Below, in pieces: positions 28,423 through 37,430 of a stretch of 64,000 nucleotides of DNA. This DNA is from JBNNGK01 sp050268245 (lineage in GTDB: Bacteria; Pseudomonadota; Gammaproteobacteria; Enterobacterales; Enterobacteriaceae): positions 248,001 through 312,000 of the forward strand of contig NZ_JBNNGK010000002.1 of NCBI RefSeq assembly GCF_050268245.1. Reading direction: 5' to 3'. Made by a program: the position numbers and the translations under genes. The notes below the pieces were generated by a model, which searched no databases, was not told the origin of the DNA, and worked only from the letters and a program-made list of their open reading frames with translations. How positions within the stretch are numbered: the stretch's first letter is position 1; every line of letters begins with the position of its first letter.

Positions 28423-28838
28423 GCAATCTGGTGATGACAGACGGTGACTCGCTGAAATTTGAAACCCTGTTTGGCATTAATACGGTTACGCCAACCGAAC
28501 CTTGTCTGATTCGTGGTACGGGCGAGGCCAACATCCTGAATAAGAAAATCTGTATTCTGGGTGATGAAAAAAAGGTTTCTATTTCAGCGACGTATACCAC
28601 TCCGACACATCAAGTTAAGGGGACGGGGACAATCACGATTACCGCGTTGGCAGCCGATCAGCAGGCTGAGTTTGCCACAACCAGGACCCCAGTGATTGTG
28701 GTCGGCAGCCAATTCACCGCGCTCTTTACGCCGGGCTCGCCAGCGTCGGATCCGCAGCTTGGGCCGGATCCGAATCCGGCCCCGGCTCCCGGCTCTGGGA
28801 AGTTGATCAACAGCCAGTCGTTTGTCACGGCGGGATAA
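28419..28838 (+). CDS. afp10: Afp10-like spike tip protein with Pro-rich C-terminal extension
   Basis: 139 residues. The N-terminal part (GDSLKFETLFGINTVTPTEPCLIRGTGEANILNKKICI) matches the PAAR-like tip protein of eCIS, which caps the Afp8 needle. From about residue 103 the protein turns into a flexible Pro/Ala/Gly/Asp stretch (PGSPASDP...PAPAPGSG), unusual for a compact tip and possibly a tether for cargo. Confidence 0.85.
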   Translation: MSNLVMTDGDSLKFETLFGINTVTPTEPCLIRGTGEANILNKKICILGDEKKVSISATYTTPTHQVKGTGTITITALAADQQAEFATTRTPVIVVGSQFTALFTPGSPASDPQLGPDPNPAPAPGSGKLINSQSFVTAG

Positions 28839-28885
28839 CTCCCCAAGCACCTCTTTTTATCATCAAATAATGAATGGGTTACATC

Positions 28886-31522
28886 ATGTCTGACCTGGAA
28901 CAACTGCAACAAAAATTGGCCAGTGCGTTGACAGAAAACGAGTTTTTACTCGACTCGCGAACGGTGAACGATCTGCTCACTAACGTGGCGGAATACACCC
29001 AACGCGTACCGTTTGCGGGCCATACTGATGCTTTCTGGGCGTCCTTCTGGATGGAAAATTGCACGCTAGCCACACTGAGCAACATTTATCACAATCCTGC
29101 ATTAGCCGCTAAAAAACTGCCGGTACAGCAGGCTTTTTTACTGGCATTGCTCCAGCTTCTTGAGACGCCAAAGGCCTTACTCAATACGCTGCCAGCACGT
29201 CATCGTTCGCTTTACTATCGCGAGTTATTGGGTTTTTCCCCACGGGATAATCAGCCGGATAGCGTTGCGGTGAATTTTACGCTACAGAAAAATACCGCGC
29301 CTTATCGGTTGCCCGGCGGTAGCCTGCTGGATGCCGGGCTGGATAGCGCGGGCAACAACCTGACCTACCAGACTGACGACAGCCTGCTGGTAACCGGGCA
29401 GGAGCTGAAGCAACTGTGCTGGACCCGGAAAAACGCAGAAGCTGCGTGGCAATTTTGTACGGCGCTGGATACCGATAACGATATCGCATTGCCGGATGGA
29501 GGGGTTCGGCTGTTCGCCGAAACGCAAAATGAAACGCCCTGGTCAGTGCAAACCCGCCTCGACACGCCACTGACGGCGTTGAAGGGGGAGAGAACGGTAA
29601 CGGTCACCTGGGCACTAGAGGATGCAGGTTCGGCTGCGATGCCGGAGATGGTCTGGCTGGACGACGGTCAACATCAGGTGCTCCGTGCCGACAGGCTCAG
29701 CCCGCATCAGCACCTTTACCGTCTGCCTGCTGAGGCGTTGTCGGATAGCAAAGCGCCCCGTGCGGCGGGAAGCGATGCCTCACTGGCATTACAGTTTCCT
29801 GTCGGGCAGCGCGTAGCGTGGCCTGCCACGTTAAACGTCGCGATCCATAACTGTCAGGAGATGGGCTACCGAGCACAAGGCGGGCACGGACATCTGGACG
29901 CTTTCAGCTATCCATTTGGCCTGTCGCCGCATTCCGGTCATGCGTTTGAGCTTAAGTTACCTACCTCAATGTTGCGGGCAGGGGGGGAGTTGACCATTGA
30001 GCCTCAATGGTGCTCTCTGCCACAGGAGAATTTTGCCCGCTGGTATGCAGATTATCCTGCACCGCCAGCAGAAAATGGTGCGTTTAAGGTGCAGTTTTAT
30101 CTCACCACGCCGAAAGGGTGCTACCCCTTGGGTGAGGAACAGACGCTGTTTTGCGGTGACGGTGCGCCGCAGATGGTACCACTTCACGCCATACTCCCTG
30201 CGGATAGCACGTTGTCTGCGGATGCGGACGTTACCGTCAGTGTGGTGCTAAGCGGAACGGACTTTTTCCATGCCGATTGGCAGAGAAATCCTGCCGGTAA
30301 AAATGCGCCGTGGACGCCTCAGGTGAGTCGGATTGACACGCGTTTTCAGCAGCGTTTGTCCCTGCCTGTTGCGGAGACGTCACCTGAGGAAGAAGCTAAC
30401 CAACAGGCATTATATCTGGGGTTCAGCGGCGTTGCCGCGCAAGATACGCTGTCTGTTTACTGGTCGCTCCGCGCTTCATCCGCACTTGAACTCTCCTGGC
30501 AGTATTACAACCAGCAGAACCAGTGGGCATCGTTAGACGCCGTCGTTCAAGACGACACCGCGGGATTATCCGTCAGTAACCCGTGGCGGGCGACGTTACC
30601 GGATGATATTCAGTCGGGGGGCGAGGGGCTGGTATCGGACTATTACTGGATAAAAGCGATACCGAAGGTTGGCGCCACATTCTCAGCCGATGATATGCCT
30701 AAATTACAGGGGGTTATGGCCAATGCAATGACTGCCACCCTGAATAATAGTGCGCAAGTTGATGATCAACATTTTACCCTGCCATTGCCTGCCGACACCA
30801 TCAGCCAACTCGTTTCTCCGGTTGATGCCATTAGTCACATTAGCCAGCCTTTACCCTCTACAGGGGGGCGCGTACGGGAAACAGAAAAGGCGATGTTACA
30901 ACGTGCAACCACGCGAATCGCCCACCGACAGCGTGCTATCACCTGGGGCAATATGCGCAGTTTGTTGATGGACCAGTATCCACAAATTTTTGATGTGCGC
31001 TTTCCCGATGTGGAGAAACTGAACCATATTCCGGCGCTCGACGCCCAGACGCTGATGGTGATTCCTGACAGCCGTTATTGCGATAACGATGATACGTTGC
31101 GCCCGGTGCTGAGTGACGGCCGTCTGGTGATGATGGCGCAGTGGCTGAGCCAGTACACGTCCCTGTGGGCCGAACCGAAGCTGGCTAACCCGACCTACGT
31201 CGACGTGACGGCGTGCTATCAGGTTATTTTTATGCCGGGTATTCACTCTGACTATGGTTATCGTCAACTGGAAATACAATTACGGCAACAATATATGCCG
31301 TGGGGGGACGATCGACGGCTGGCCGTTACACCGGGAAATCAGGTGGACTATTACCAACTGCTCGCCACGCTACAACAGTCAACAGTGGTTAAACGCGTGG
31401 TCTCGCTGACGCTGAGTCGCAGCAAGGGTGAGGAAACGCAGCAGACCATCATCGCCAAAGACAACGAAGTCCTTATTTTGCACTCAAACACCTCCCTCTC
31501 GACAGGAGAAGCATATGTCTAA
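28886..31522 (+). CDS. afp11: Afp11-like baseplate J wedge protein
   Basis: 878 residues; large wedge subunit related to phage baseplate J / T4 gp6. Core features are in the C-terminal third: ISHISQPLPSTGGRVRETEKAMLQRATTRIAHRQRAITWGNMRSLLMDQYPQIFDVRFPD, the usual gpJ tail. ATG 28886 (MSDLEQL) is chosen over an ATG 12 nt upstream. Intact; ends inside the first codons of afp12. Confidence 0.9.
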   Translation: MSDLEQLQQKLASALTENEFLLDSRTVNDLLTNVAEYTQRVPFAGHTDAFWASFWMENCTLATLSNIYHNPALAAKKLPVQQAFLLALLQLLETPKALLNTLPARHRSLYYRELLGFSPRDNQPDSVAVNFTLQKNTAPYRLPGGSLLDAGLDSAGNNLTYQTDDSLLVTGQELKQLCWTRKNAEAAWQFCTALDTDNDIALPDGGVRLFAETQNETPWSVQTRLDTPLTALKGERTVTVTWALEDAGSAAMPEMVWLDDGQHQVLRADRLSPHQHLYRLPAEALSDSKAPRAAGSDASLALQFPVGQRVAWPATLNVAIHNCQEMGYRAQGGHGHLDAFSYPFGLSPHSGHAFELKLPTSMLRAGGELTIEPQWCSLPQENFARWYADYPAPPAENGAFKVQFYLTTPKGCYPLGEEQTLFCGDGAPQMVPLHAILPADSTLSADADVTVSVVLSGTDFFHADWQRNPAGKNAPWTPQVSRIDTRFQQRLSLPVAETSPEEEANQQALYLGFSGVAAQDTLSVYWSLRASSALELSWQYYNQQNQWASLDAVVQDDTAGLSVSNPWRATLPDDIQSGGEGLVSDYYWIKAIPKVGATFSADDMPKLQGVMANAMTATLNNSAQVDDQHFTLPLPADTISQLVSPVDAISHISQPLPSTGGRVRETEKAMLQRATTRIAHRQRAITWGNMRSLLMDQYPQIFDVRFPDVEKLNHIPALDAQTLMVIPDSRYCDNDDTLRPVLSDGRLVMMAQWLSQYTSLWAEPKLANPTYVDVTACYQVIFMPGIHSDYGYRQLEIQLRQQYMPWGDDRRLAVTPGNQVDYYQLLATLQQSTVVKRVVSLTLSRSKGEETQQTIIAKDNEVLILHSNTSLSTGEAYV

Positions 31523-34409
31523 AGAAAACGCCTTGTTCCCGATGGTGAAGGACGCCATTGCGTTTGAAACCCTCTGGCAACAAGTCACCGAACAGGTAAA
31601 AACACTCAGTGGGGATGTTTGGACGGATACCGGTGAGCACGATCCTGGCGTCACCTTGTTACAGTCCGCTACCTGGAATTGTTCTGACCTCAGTTATCGT
31701 GCGTCGCTACCGTTGAATGATTTGCTCACGCGCGCAGGAGAGGAGACGCTATTTCCGCAAGAGTTCGGGCCCGATCGCGTGCTCACTTGTAATACGGTAA
31801 CGGCGGAAGATTACCGTCGCGCATTACTCGACTTGCACAGCAGCGACATTAAGCTTGCCAGTACGGAACAGGATTTTTTGTTCAGCGATGTTCGTCTGAT
31901 CAAAGAGCCTGAAGGGAATCGTTTCCACTGGTGGTATAACGCGGAACTGCGAGAGTACAGCTTCAGTGATCCCACCGATTCAAAGAACAAGAAGAAAATA
32001 ACGCTGCGCGGGAATCTCTGGTTATCGGTGATTCCGACCCGCTTTACCCAGTCGTTGTCGGCAGAGGATCGGGCACTCGTGGAGCAGTCTCTGGACGATT
32101 TTCTGGTGGCGCACCGTAATCTTGGCGAAAGCATCTCGCGGATTACCTGGCTGGAATCGGTTACGTTTAGCCCGCGTATCACGGTTGAACTGGCAGAAAA
32201 CGTCGGTGATATCAATCAGGTTGCGGCACAAATTTATCAGGTGACTGAAGCGTTCCTGCGGCCAACGGCCGTGCGTTATACCACCGAACAGCGACGTGCG
32301 CTCGGTGATGCCGACGAGGTTATCTTCGAAGGGCCACGGTTGCAGCATGGCTGGCAGCAGACGACACCATCACGGATTTCCCCGGAAGGGATAACCCTTA
32401 ACCTCAGCCCATTGGTCAATCAGCTGTTGGCTATCCCCGGAGTGGCCAGCCTGGGTCAACTATCTGTCGACCCGTTGCCTGAGCACGTCACGGCGATTGC
32501 GGAAGATAGCTGGTCATGGCAGGTTACCAGCGGGTATTTTCCACAGCTGTGGGGGGACACTCCGCTGGCGCTGTTGGCCGGTGATGATAGCCCGTTAACT
32601 TTTATTGCCAAAGGCGGTATTTATAGCCGACCAACCGAATTGGGCATGGCGGATTACCTGACGGTGCCAGAACTGATCAAGACGCAAGCGACGGTGCTAC
32701 CCGCCGGGCGCTTGCGTAATCTGGACACCTATACCCCCGTTGGCCAGCGCCTGCCTGAATGCTATTCGCTACAAGAGCCGGATTCAGAGATTGGTGATTC
32801 GATCCGCGCGCTGCATCAGTTCTTGCTCTCTGCCGACCAGTTGCTGGCTGACGGTAGCGCGGAGCTGGCGCTGTTGCCGGAATTGCTGGCATTTAAACAG
32901 CGCGGCAATGCTATTCGCGGCACCCGCTGGCCCTATGCCAATACCTCGGTGCAACAGGATGTCCATCAATCCTATGCCGATACGCTGACTGATTTTCAGC
33001 AACGGGATGCGGCGATCTTCACCGATAATGGCCGTGCGCTAAATCAGGCCAATTTCACCCGTGAACTGAATTTTCTAGACTATCTGCTGGGATATTTTGG
33101 TACGCATCGCGCGGCTTTGCCGCTGACGCTGGATATGTCTGACTTTCTTGCTACTCAGCGTGCGTATTTGGCACAGCAGCCCGATCTTGGCTATGACCGG
33201 GTCAATATCCGTATTGACAAGGTCTCGGCACTGCAAAAGCGCATTGCTGCCCGCATCGGTTTAGATAGCACCTGCTTTGCCGATAATCCGGATCTCAGCC
33301 AGTTGCCGTTTTATCTGATTGAACATCGTCAACTGCTGCCGCAGACACCGGACAGTGATTTTAATAGCGAGCAAACGCTAACGGATTTTTCCGTGGCGGA
33401 GCCTCTGTTAACCCTCACTCAAGCAGGGATAGCGGGCAAGATTGCCCAAGGGCAACTCATCGATCTTATTGTGATTGAGGGGGAGAACCGGGGGCGTATT
33501 AGCCGGCTGCTGGTGACGGCCACCGACGGGGAAAGTTTTAGTGTGAGCACCGCGAACAGCCAGCAATTGAAAAACAATCTGGCACGTCTCCAGAGTGCCT
33601 GGAAGGCGGGCAATTTACGCTGGCAGAACAGCAACGTCTGGCTGCAAGATATGAACTATCGGCTCAATTATGCCTCCGATGCACAGCAGCCTGCCAACCC
33701 ACAGCAGCGACTGCTGGCAAGTAATGCGCAAACTCCGTACCCCAGTATGGTCAGCGTCGGTGACATCATTGTGATCCGTTTTAGCGGCCTTCAGTTTTCC
33801 AGGTCAGATGACAGCAAAGCGCATCGGCCTGTGGCAGAGGCTGACTGGCAGCTTGAGGCGACGATTAAGGCCATCGATCCGGTCACGGGTACCCTGCTTA
33901 TCGAAAAGGCTGTCGATAGCGCAGACGATTTTCCGACCGCAGAGGAAAGCTTTCGCTATCAGTGGAATTTCGGTCATGCCAACTATGCCACTACCGACCG
34001 GTTTTCATTTGTGGTCAGTGCCGTGCATAACCGCCGCTTAATTGAGCACAAAAATATTGTTCCCGATAAGCTGATTGCCTGGATGCAGGAAACCATCATG
34101 GCGAAGTTCCCGGCTCACGTATCGCTGATTAACCACTGGTTGGATGACGCGGCGTTTAAAAACTTTGGTGCCACCTATAAGCGCTGGCAAAACAGCGGCA
34201 CGCCGCTGGGCGATGATGCCTTTGCCATTATGCAGATGCTGACCTTAGGCCACCTGCCGGTCACGCAGTTGGACATTGGCTTGATGCGTGTTGCCACTGA
34301 CGCGCAGCGCACTCAGGTTGTCGGCAGTGACGGCAGCGAATGGCATTCCGATATTATTCTCAGTGAAGAGCTGCTTTATGTCCCGCAGGATGCTCCATCG
34401 GATAGTTAA
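31515..34409 (+). CDS. afp12: Afp12-like baseplate wedge protein
   Basis: 964 residues; second baseplate-J-type wedge subunit, largest protein of the particle. The start region VKDAIAFETLWQQVTEQVKTLSGDVWTDTGEHDPGVTLLQSATWNCSDLSYRASLPLNDLL is typical of Afp12/Pvc12. ATG 31515 lies 5 nt after CAGGAGAA and overlaps the afp11 stop by 8 bp. Intact. Confidence 0.9.
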   Translation: MSKENALFPMVKDAIAFETLWQQVTEQVKTLSGDVWTDTGEHDPGVTLLQSATWNCSDLSYRASLPLNDLLTRAGEETLFPQEFGPDRVLTCNTVTAEDYRRALLDLHSSDIKLASTEQDFLFSDVRLIKEPEGNRFHWWYNAELREYSFSDPTDSKNKKKITLRGNLWLSVIPTRFTQSLSAEDRALVEQSLDDFLVAHRNLGESISRITWLESVTFSPRITVELAENVGDINQVAAQIYQVTEAFLRPTAVRYTTEQRRALGDADEVIFEGPRLQHGWQQTTPSRISPEGITLNLSPLVNQLLAIPGVASLGQLSVDPLPEHVTAIAEDSWSWQVTSGYFPQLWGDTPLALLAGDDSPLTFIAKGGIYSRPTELGMADYLTVPELIKTQATVLPAGRLRNLDTYTPVGQRLPECYSLQEPDSEIGDSIRALHQFLLSADQLLADGSAELALLPELLAFKQRGNAIRGTRWPYANTSVQQDVHQSYADTLTDFQQRDAAIFTDNGRALNQANFTRELNFLDYLLGYFGTHRAALPLTLDMSDFLATQRAYLAQQPDLGYDRVNIRIDKVSALQKRIAARIGLDSTCFADNPDLSQLPFYLIEHRQLLPQTPDSDFNSEQTLTDFSVAEPLLTLTQAGIAGKIAQGQLIDLIVIEGENRGRISRLLVTATDGESFSVSTANSQQLKNNLARLQSAWKAGNLRWQNSNVWLQDMNYRLNYASDAQQPANPQQRLLASNAQTPYPSMVSVGDIIVIRFSGLQFSRSDDSKAHRPVAEADWQLEATIKAIDPVTGTLLIEKAVDSADDFPTAEESFRYQWNFGHANYATTDRFSFVVSAVHNRRLIEHKNIVPDKLIAWMQETIMAKFPAHVSLINHWLDDAAFKNFGATYKRWQNSGTPLGDDAFAIMQMLTLGHLPVTQLDIGLMRVATDAQRTQVVGSDGSEWHSDIILSEELLYVPQDAPSDS

Positions 34410-34637
34410 GTATTTTTGACCTTGTTTCTCATTTATATTTTAAGTAATGGAGATTGATTGCCACGAATAAAATACGGTGATTTTCTTCTTGTTGTAAATA
34501 CGCTACAACCAGTAAGTAGTAGATCTGAATGGATAATTAATATGGTATGCAAAGCATATCGGTATAGTTATCTTTAATTAACTCTAAGATCCTATCCTAT
34601 TAGGCTCTTAATCTTAATAATATTTTAGGAGTATTGT
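34410..34637 (+). promoter_or_regulatory. AT-rich gap upstream of the fibre gene
   Basis: 228 bp of distinctly AT-rich sequence, in contrast to the tightly packed genes on the left. It could carry a separate promoter for afp13 or mark a recombination joint of a swapped fibre gene. I could not pick a secure promoter. The fibre ribosome site TTTAGGAG lies at 34624-34631. Confidence 0.4.
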
Positions 34638-35756
34638 ATGACTATCGATAAAAAAGAATTACGTGATGCCCAAGAAGTACCGAGCGTTGAAGAATTAAAA
34701 GAACGCTTTAAAGCGGGAAGTATTCCGTTGCAAACGGATTTTGCGAATTTAATTGATGTGGCTGAGCATGGCCGTAAGGCGGTAGGAAAATCAAAAGGGC
34801 AAACCGGTCCTGCTAACGGTTTTATTCTCTCTGATACGGGGCGTTTAGAGTTAAAAGTATACGAGAGTGGCGGGGTAAAAGTTGATGCTAATGGTATCAA
34901 TGTTTTATCGAATGATACTCATGGTATACACATTGATCAATTTGGCGTAGGGGTGAAGCTTTATCCAGGTCATGGCCTGGAACATAATGATTCAGGGTTA
35001 GGGATCAAGGTAAATGATAACAAAGGGATTACCGTTGATAAAGATGGCGTAGGGGTAAAACTTTATCCTGACTGGGGGCTGGAGCACGATTCATCAGGGA
35101 TCTGGGTCAAGGTAAACAAGGATAAAGGGCTGGAGGTTGATAAAGACGGTATTGGACTGAAACCAGAGCAGAGCTTTCAAAAAGGCATGGTGATGATGTT
35201 TGCTGGCTCAGAGGCTGAAATGCCGAAGGGGTGGGCATTATGCGATGGTAAAGAGGGTCGACCGGATTTACGCGACAGGTTTGTACTGGGGGCCGCTGCA
35301 TTTAGCGATGTCAATAAAACCAATAATCAAAAAGTAACAGGGAGTAATGAAGACAAGCAATGTAGTATTAAATCGGATGCGCAAACCCCCAACATTAGCG
35401 TGACGGTGAATGAGCATGCTTTATCTGTAGCGCAGATTCCCGAGCATAACCATTTAGGGGGGATGCGCTCCAGTGCTTATGGTAGTAGTTTTATTCACAA
35501 TGATGTAACTTCGGCTGCGGAATATGGTAGTGCCTCTTCAGGGAAATCACCCGATGACGGTTTTAATTTTGCAGATATAACTGTTCTCTTAAGTGGAGAT
35601 AAGAACGGTAATTTTAGTGGGTATCAGCTTTACACCTCTAAAATGGGGGGATCAAAACCACATAATCATGACGCCAGTGCGATACAGGATGCTCATCAGC
35701 ATAATATCAATGTCGTTCCACCTTATTATATATTGGCATTTATTATTAAGCTGTAA
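34638..35756 (+). CDS. afp13: Afp13-like tail fibre with collar domain
   Basis: Receptor-binding fibre, 372 residues. The conserved attachment end is DKKELRDAQEVPSVEELKERFKAGSIPLQTDFANLID. Then come at least four beta-spiral-like repeats of the form G-hydrophobic-x-VDKDGVGVKLYP-GxGLEHxxSG (residues 75-175), a phage collar domain (GMVMMFAGSEAEMPKGWALCDG) and a C-terminal tip with HNH, HNH and HQH motifs of the kind that coordinate iron in phage fibres, ending VVPPYYILAFIIKL. More AT-rich than its neighbours, suggesting exchange. Determines host-cell choice. Confidence 0.9.
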   Translation: MTIDKKELRDAQEVPSVEELKERFKAGSIPLQTDFANLIDVAEHGRKAVGKSKGQTGPANGFILSDTGRLELKVYESGGVKVDANGINVLSNDTHGIHIDQFGVGVKLYPGHGLEHNDSGLGIKVNDNKGITVDKDGVGVKLYPDWGLEHDSSGIWVKVNKDKGLEVDKDGIGLKPEQSFQKGMVMMFAGSEAEMPKGWALCDGKEGRPDLRDRFVLGAAAFSDVNKTNNQKVTGSNEDKQCSIKSDAQTPNISVTVNEHALSVAQIPEHNHLGGMRSSAYGSSFIHNDVTSAAEYGSASSGKSPDDGFNFADITVLLSGDKNGNFSGYQLYTSKMGGSKPHNHDASAIQDAHQHNINVVPPYYILAFIIKL

Positions 35757-35832
35757 TCACAGAGGGTTGCGTGTAATTCGGCTAGCCATTATTGGTTTTT
35801 TATTAGTGTAAAACTTATTAGAGAATCAGTCT

Positions 35833-37266
35833 ATGATACCTATCCATATCGATAAGGTAATGTGTAATATTAGGGCGCCCTGTAAAGCACGGGGCAAAAA
35901 GATATTATTATCATCCGTACTGAATGCCGAAAGTATTAAATATACGCTCAGGCTGGTGGCGCAAGAGATACCATTTTCTGGCGAAATCAGCAGGGAAAAA
36001 GGGGTGATTAATCTGGGGGCCATTCCGGCCTCCCAGTTTGACACGCTATTTACCGAGCGACTGGCACAGGCGTTTGCTGATTATCTTGCCCGCGAACAGG
36101 CATCTGCCCACGCCCAGCCTGCCACTGGCAGGCTGGAGCCTGAATCGGCGGACGTGCTTAACGAGCGCGATCATGATGGTGAGAACCTGTATCAGCTGGC
36201 GCTGGACTGTTTGCAGCCCGCTGTTTTGCAGCAACGGCTACGGGATACCCCGGCGGCGCGGCTTCAGCAGTGGCTCAGGCTATTGCTGCTGCACACCCGG
36301 CAACAGCAGGAAATGCTGCCAACATCCTGGTACAGCCGGGTAACGGCCAGCCGGCTGTCGATGGCCGCCGTGTGGTATTTGCAAAATAGCCAGCAGGGGC
36401 GGGTCTGGCTGAGTCAACATGCTCCTGCCGTCAGCCAGGTGACAGCGTGGGGAGACGCGATTGCCCAGGGCGAAATCCCGTCCGGGCAGGTGGTGCAGCT
36501 ACTGACCGGCGGTCGGTTTTCCGGCAGCATGCCGCTCGCTCAGCCAGCGCTTCCCCCGTTGGTGGCTACGCGCTGGTTACTGCCATTATGGCAACAAAAC
36601 GCGGTGCGCCATGCGATTCGCAGGCAGGAAGGGGCGGAGCGTGAGCAGCAGATTGCTGTTTATCTAAACCGCTGTTTACAACCGTTGGGCAAACATGCGC
36701 GGCCGGGTGATGAAATGAGCCATATACGACAGCAAGATGAATATGCGGCTTCTCCGGGCCAGCACATCAGCAATGCCGGGTTACTGCTGCTCTGGCCGCT
36801 GTTGCCTCAACTCTTTGCGCAGTTGGCACTCTGTGAAGAGCAGCAGTTTATCAGTGACGGCGCTCGCTGGCAGGCGCTGTACTGCCTGAACTGGCTGGTA
36901 TGGAGCAACCGTGATTCAGATGACGAACGGTTAACTCTCAATCAGTTACTGTGTGGTATTTCACTGGCGGCCCCGCTACCGACATCAACAAACCTGAGCG
37001 AACCGCAACAGCAGCAGATTGATCGCTGGTTAACCGCTATCGGTCAGCAACTCCCCGGCTGGCAAACCTTGAGCCTGACGGATATCCGCCAATTGTTCTT
37101 ACAGCGCACGGGCGAAATCAGCACCGAAGGGGCACTCCCGCAGATTATTGTGAGATCGGAACCCTATGACTATTTACTCAGAGACTGGCCGTGGCCGATG
37201 ACGCTGGCGTCTTTTCCGTGGACTGAACAGCCACTGACCATCGTCTGGCCTACCCTTAATACTTGA
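35833..37266 (+). CDS. afp14: Afp14-like tape-measure protein; 3' end formed by a palindromic repeat
   Basis: 477 residues. The N-terminus (IHIDKVMCNIRAPCKARGKKI) fits the contractile-injection tape-measure family, followed by mostly helical sequence with repeated Trp-Leu motifs; such proteins set tube length. The last five codons (PTLNT) and the TGA stop fall inside the left arm of the palindromic repeat at 37251-37375, so the natural C-terminus may have been altered by its insertion. Position between fibre and ATPase is as in Afp. Confidence 0.85.
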   Translation: MIPIHIDKVMCNIRAPCKARGKKILLSSVLNAESIKYTLRLVAQEIPFSGEISREKGVINLGAIPASQFDTLFTERLAQAFADYLAREQASAHAQPATGRLEPESADVLNERDHDGENLYQLALDCLQPAVLQQRLRDTPAARLQQWLRLLLLHTRQQQEMLPTSWYSRVTASRLSMAAVWYLQNSQQGRVWLSQHAPAVSQVTAWGDAIAQGEIPSGQVVQLLTGGRFSGSMPLAQPALPPLVATRWLLPLWQQNAVRHAIRRQEGAEREQQIAVYLNRCLQPLGKHARPGDEMSHIRQQDEYAASPGQHISNAGLLLLWPLLPQLFAQLALCEEQQFISDGARWQALYCLNWLVWSNRDSDDERLTLNQLLCGISLAAPLPTSTNLSEPQQQQIDRWLTAIGQQLPGWQTLSLTDIRQLFLQRTGEISTEGALPQIIVRSEPYDYLLRDWPWPMTLASFPWTEQPLTIVWPTLNT

Positions 37267-37375
37267 AGCTGCATCTTTGTTGGCTGCGCCTGCGTGCCCC
37301 AGTCACATAGTTATCTATGCGCCTGGGAACTTACAGCTTTGCCGCCTCAATGCAACTCCAATTATTTGGGGTATA
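37251..37375. repeat. Imperfect palindromic intergenic element (about 125 bp)
   Basis: The left arm TACCCTTAATACTTGAAGCTGCAT pairs, with mismatches, with the right arm TGCAACTCCAATTATTTGGGGTA; inside are GTTGGCTGCGC, CAGTCACATAG and CTATGCGCCTGGGAA, giving a long cruciform. Similar palindromic elements are scattered in Yersinia/Serratia-type genomes (I recall the YPAL class, but cannot verify membership). It overlaps the end of afp14 and fills most of the gap before afp15. Confidence 0.75.
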
Positions 37376-37430
37376 TACCGGGTATCACAGGATAAACGAC
37401 CGCTATTTTCTCTTCTTATCGGATATCAAC

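Noticed and set aside
37317..37430. Extended N-terminus for Afp15
   Set aside because: The extension is translated palindromic repeat; ATG 37431 matches the expected start and has a GGA ribosome site.
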